Positions 62,901 to 64,000 of a stretch of 64,000 nt of DNA are shown piece after piece. Below the pieces are notes generated by a model, which searched no databases, was not told the DNA's origin, and worked only from the letters and a program-made list of their open reading frames with translations. This DNA comes from Albimonas marina (GTDB lineage Bacteria; Pseudomonadota; Alphaproteobacteria; Rhodobacterales; Rhodobacteraceae): positions 248,001-312,000 of the forward strand of contig NZ_JARHUC010000007.1 in assembly GCF_029223255.1 (NCBI RefSeq), read 5' to 3'. The position numbers and the translations under genes are program-made. Positions within the stretch are counted from its first letter, which is position 1. Every line of letters begins with the position of its first letter.

Positions 62901-64000
62901 CCACCACGTCGGGCGCGTCGGGGAAGATGAAGTCGGCCTCGGTCAGCGTGGAGCCCGCCAGCCCCGCCAGCCGCTGGCTGGTGGAGGAGCCGACGACGTC
63001 GACCACCAGGTCCGCGCCGCTGTCGTAGAGGCTCAGCCGGCTGAGGCTGCGCACGTCGCCCGCCCCGGTCAGGTCCAGCCGGTCGCCGCCGATCTGGAAA
63101 TCCTGCACCACGCCCGAGCCGAACAGGAACACGTCCGCCCCGGTCCCGCCGGTGCGCTCGGTCCCCGCCCGCAGCACGTCGTCGCCGGGGCCGCCGTAGA
63201 GCACGTCGGGCTCGGCCAGGCCCGCCTGGTCCCCGTCCAGCAGGTCGTCGCCCTCGCCCCCGAAGATCGTGTCGCCGCCGCGCCCGCCGTAGAGTTCGTC
63301 GTTCCCGATGCCGCCCCGCAGCAGGTCGCGCCCGTCGCCGCCGTAGAGGCTGTCGTCGGCGCCGTCCCACTCCATCAGGTAGGCCTCGCGGTCGCCGGCA
63401 TCGAGCTGCTCGTCGTTCCAGACCGCGCCGCTCTCGTCGACGGTGGAGCGCCGGATCTCCGCCCCCCGCTCGGGCGTGCCGCCGGCGGCGGAGCCGTCGT
63501 TGGGCTCCCCCGCGCCCCAGTTGTTCCAGCTGAAGCGCTCGCCCGAGGTCCAGGTCCAGCCCTCGTCGGGGCGCGACGCGTCGCGCGCCTGCAGGGCGCC
63601 GATGTGCACGCCCACGGGCAGGCCGGCGATCAGGTCGGTGACGAAGCGGTTCTCCGCCGCCGAGGTGATCGAGGCGAGGTGCATGCCGTGGCCGAAGGCC
63701 ACCGCGCGGGCGTTCGCCTCCCGCCAGGTCTCGCCCAGGGAGAAGGCGGCGAGGTAATGATGCCCCGTCGCCTCGCGCCGCACCCAGGTTCCCAGCGCGC
63801 CCATGTCGGCGTCGCCGATCAGCACGTCGTCGCCGGCGTAGCCGCGCAGGATGTCGTCGCCCGCGCCCCCGATGATCGTGTCGCCCGCGCCCGTGGTCCC
63901 CGGCGGGTCGTCGCCGTTGAGGATGTCGTCGCCGTTCCAGCCCTCCAGCCGGTCCGCGCCCGCGCCGCCGCGCAGCACGTCGGCGGCGTCGCTGCCGATC
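56926..64000 (-). CDS. Giant RTX/beta-helix protein with C-type-lectin-like domain, N-terminus cut by window edge
   Basis: The minus-strand frame is open from the right edge to a stop at 56926, 2357 visible residues; the N-terminus lies outside. In order: RTX-type Gly/Asp repeats; a Cys-free C-type-lectin-like domain (about 63367-63765) with ETWREANARAVAFG, LASITSAAENRF, WTWTSGERFSWNNWGAGEPND and an AVWND end; more RTX repeats (about 63170-63370). Three long right-handed beta-helix segments follow, each beginning SPGDISLREAL-like (near 62850, 61650 and 60330) and closing with DLGAYE or DLGAVE. Then five or more RTX nonapeptides (GGDDTLEGGEGDDTL, about 59050-59190), a short linker domain, and two copies of a ~280-residue module (about 58604-57775 and 57774-56926). 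Acidic and Ca2+-binding by composition. Probably a type I-secreted adhesin or cell-surface protein; transporter genes are not in the window. Confidence 0.87.
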   Translation of the reverse strand, partial: IGSDAADVLRGGAGADRLEGWNGDDILNGDDPPGTTGAGDTIIGGAGDDILRGYAGDDVLIGDADMGALGTWVRREATGHHYLAAFSLGETWREANARAVAFGHGMHLASITSAAENRFVTDLIAGLPVGVHIGALQARDASRPDEGWTWTSGERFSWNNWGAGEPNDGSAAGGTPERGAEIRRSTVDESGAVWNDEQLDAGDREAYLMEWDGADDSLYGGDGRDLLRGGIGNDELYGGRGGDTIFGGEGDDLLDGDQAGLAEPDVLYGGPGDDVLRAGTERTGGTGADVFLFGSGVVQDFQIGGDRLDLTGAGDVRSLSRLSLYDSGADLVVDVVGSSTSQRLAGLAGSTLTEADFIFPDAPDVVVVTNWVDESDGDVSPGDISLREALTLVAAGGRITFDSSLPDTIRLVYRLEVDERVTIDGDLNDDGVPDVTIDGAGLHRVLNFFATASGSVIEGLTIANGYVDSRLRDGEDGAGVRSEGDLTIRNSVIRDNVNASRDGEGGGLWTAGHLRMENVSVHGNDADDAQGAGQGDGITVEGGSLELIGVDIGRNGTWASDVGLALIDADATIRDSVLHGSYYGIEATGSSLEVANTTFADHTTGLSLAGGDAALTNVTVAGGAFGLRARLSTTVTLSDSILLGARREDLDLTEGATRLLDGVSIIGEGADADPSDGVINADPVQVFAGGTPTLADNGGPVATVALAPRRANPALDAGGGGAPPTKDARGVAAFDQPAVGAAGVGGAVRDLGAYEVGTLVEDVWIVSTLHDEDDGLLHAGDLSLREALARVQDGGLVTFAPSILTGGVHGQTDGRFALDPALGPLSLAGATRANIRVAGGDVDGDGILDVTIDAGGASRALEIAVASVELSGLRITGGLAAGDGGALRATGGEVILRDSEVLDSRAEGAGASGGGVASIGADLTLDGVTVAGNAAEGDGGGVHAEGGTLTLVDSTISGNTAHGGGGVDVLGGTATLARTTLAGNAATDEGGGLAADGAVSMRDVAILDNTAAAGGGLRLEGEGLLVNATLAGNAATGLGGGLSVGAGGDVALVNATLTGNAAAAGGGIRNDGLLSMQNSIALGDAIAEVSGAAPTFLGLNIVGRGGDADGADGRINATPGSVFAALTPEGGGRVAQTPGAPVATVALAARLENPALDASLGAGTPTADARGLDAVDFVGGASGAGAAVRDLGAYELQDPRPDLLVVDLLTDEDDGDHSAGDLSLREAIGLVADGGRIAFAPGLAGGVVHLTLGQLDIARALTLDGDVDDDRTPDVTIDGGGLSRLIDVRNGADLLRIEGMILQNGLVATGVGGAVRARAPVELVDSVVTGNRAEAGGGGISADGDLTVIGSLIADNAVTGNGREGGGVRVVDGLLTIRASTVSGNDVQRNGDGAGVYIGAGRAVLENATLAFNGTGSGDLRDTRGGGLAAGTADVVAAHLTVTGNRAADGGGLHLDGGALSLADSLALGNDGASEISGAGARAFLGLNLVGTGADADPSDGVMNADPAAVFAAVATVGSATAGTLGDNGGPTPTVLIARGGPAENAGDPAFAASLPVDQRGFARQVGPAPDLGAVELGVPEVRGTPGPDDLSGTALGERMLGLGDDDTLQAGGGDDTLEGGEGDDTLDGGEGDDTLDGGPGADRMIGGPGDDVHRVDDPGDRVVETAGGGVDRIETTISLSLADLGAEVERLVFTGEGDFVGRGDARANTIDGGAGADLLAGEGGDDLLRGGEGRDVAAFSGVRRGYSVAYDVAQDAYAVEDIDPGDGDDGRDLLRGIEALAFADGTLPLAALTGGPVMEFGSLELDDAGASVAFSHAFVDPVVVAFVATANGAQPVEARITGVKAGGANGFSLRLQEPDHLDGTHAVETVRWLAVESGAWRLPDGRLAEAGHYEDRGQLVPDGFDRIDFSAGFESRPAVFAQVQSDVGKSFVTMRQRGDDAGGVELAMQEEEANEGSGHALERIGWIAIEEGFLAADGLAFEVGSIGGVTHQGATIVPSARFGGPVQGGATLSSVVGADPAWARGDGFADASFRVRVEEDASADAETNHVGERVDWFAFGASDAGAGARSASGGVLPGVPLTPALETGTARLDDGGATISFRGDYVDPVVVAFVATRNGVQPAVVRISDVGPGSATLRLQEPNHLDGGHAFETVSYLVAEAGRWQLPGGQVFEAGRLDSSLLTSQGFESVSFAAGFDARPALLTQVQTSAGVDFVVARSRAVDGDGFELAMQEEEALMDGGHAVETLGWIAFETGAGGADDFLWEAGTTPGVDHRGATTSLGAPHPVPTHAVAALSSFAGADPAWARGLSASATGFAAMVEEDASADAETNHVGETLDWFAFSRAGLISALDIDPA

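Overview
The window is very GC-rich (roughly 70 % G+C) and gene-dense. It carries the typical mix of an alphaproteobacterium, most probably Rhodobacterales/Paracoccaceae: several Liv- and Dpp-type ABC importers, a carnitine dehydrogenase/BKACE pair, an AcvB/VirJ protein, very large RTX and PPC/CARDB proteins, and short ATGA overlaps between operon genes. The taxonomic call is inference. No rRNA, tRNA, CRISPR array or intact insertion sequence was seen. Both edges cut genes: the left edge removes the C-terminus of a PPC/CARDB protein and the right edge the N-terminus of a giant RTX protein.

Layout. (1) 1-5196: partial secreted-type protein, GH13 branching-enzyme-like gene, IclR regulator. (2) 5486-12880: Liv-type ABC importer (binding protein, two ATPases, two permeases) plus two M20 metallo-amidohydrolases, with a palindromic operator between it and the divergent iclR gene. 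(3) 12864-20977: LysR regulator divergent from a HAD phosphatase, a Dpp-type importer and a metallophosphoesterase. This looks like uptake and cleavage of a phosphorylated compound, analogous to agrocinopine catabolism. (4) 21121-30662: carnitine dehydrogenase and dehydrocarnitine-cleavage-type enzyme divergent from a second Dpp-type importer, an HSL esterase and a CdhR-like GlxA/AraC regulator. (5) 30671-32155: AcvB/VirJ-like periplasmic hydrolase. (6) 32308-40519, minus strand: an amidase-type operon. An AmiC-like sensor and an AmiR-like ANTAR antiterminator precede a leader RNA, a nitrilase-superfamily amidase, a binding protein broken by an internal deletion, and permease/ATPase genes including a permease-ATPase fusion. 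The leader holds three tandem hexaloop hairpins and an intrinsic terminator just before the nitrilase gene. (7) 40606-50618: a GNAT-like gene, then a RiPP locus. This comprises a Cys-rich protein of eight ~28-residue repeats (putative multi-core precursor), a DUF697 protein, a fused RRE/E1-like/YcaO cyclodehydratase and a SagB-type dehydrogenase. It faces a convergent operon for a PvdE/SyrD-type peptide exporter, an SPFH protein and a 56-residue membrane protein. (8) 50772-56656: molybdopterin oxidoreductase, isochorismatase-family hydrolase, acyl-CoA synthetase, enoyl-CoA hydratase. (9) 56926-64000: giant RTX/beta-helix protein with an embedded C-type-lectin-like domain.

The two most striking items are the putative multi-core azole RiPP system (41664-47429, perhaps with exporter 47371-50618) and the ANTAR antitermination leader (38002-38122), whose regulator is encoded directly upstream. 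Much of the rest is catabolic: each importer is paired with the hydrolases that would act on its cargo and with a dedicated regulator.
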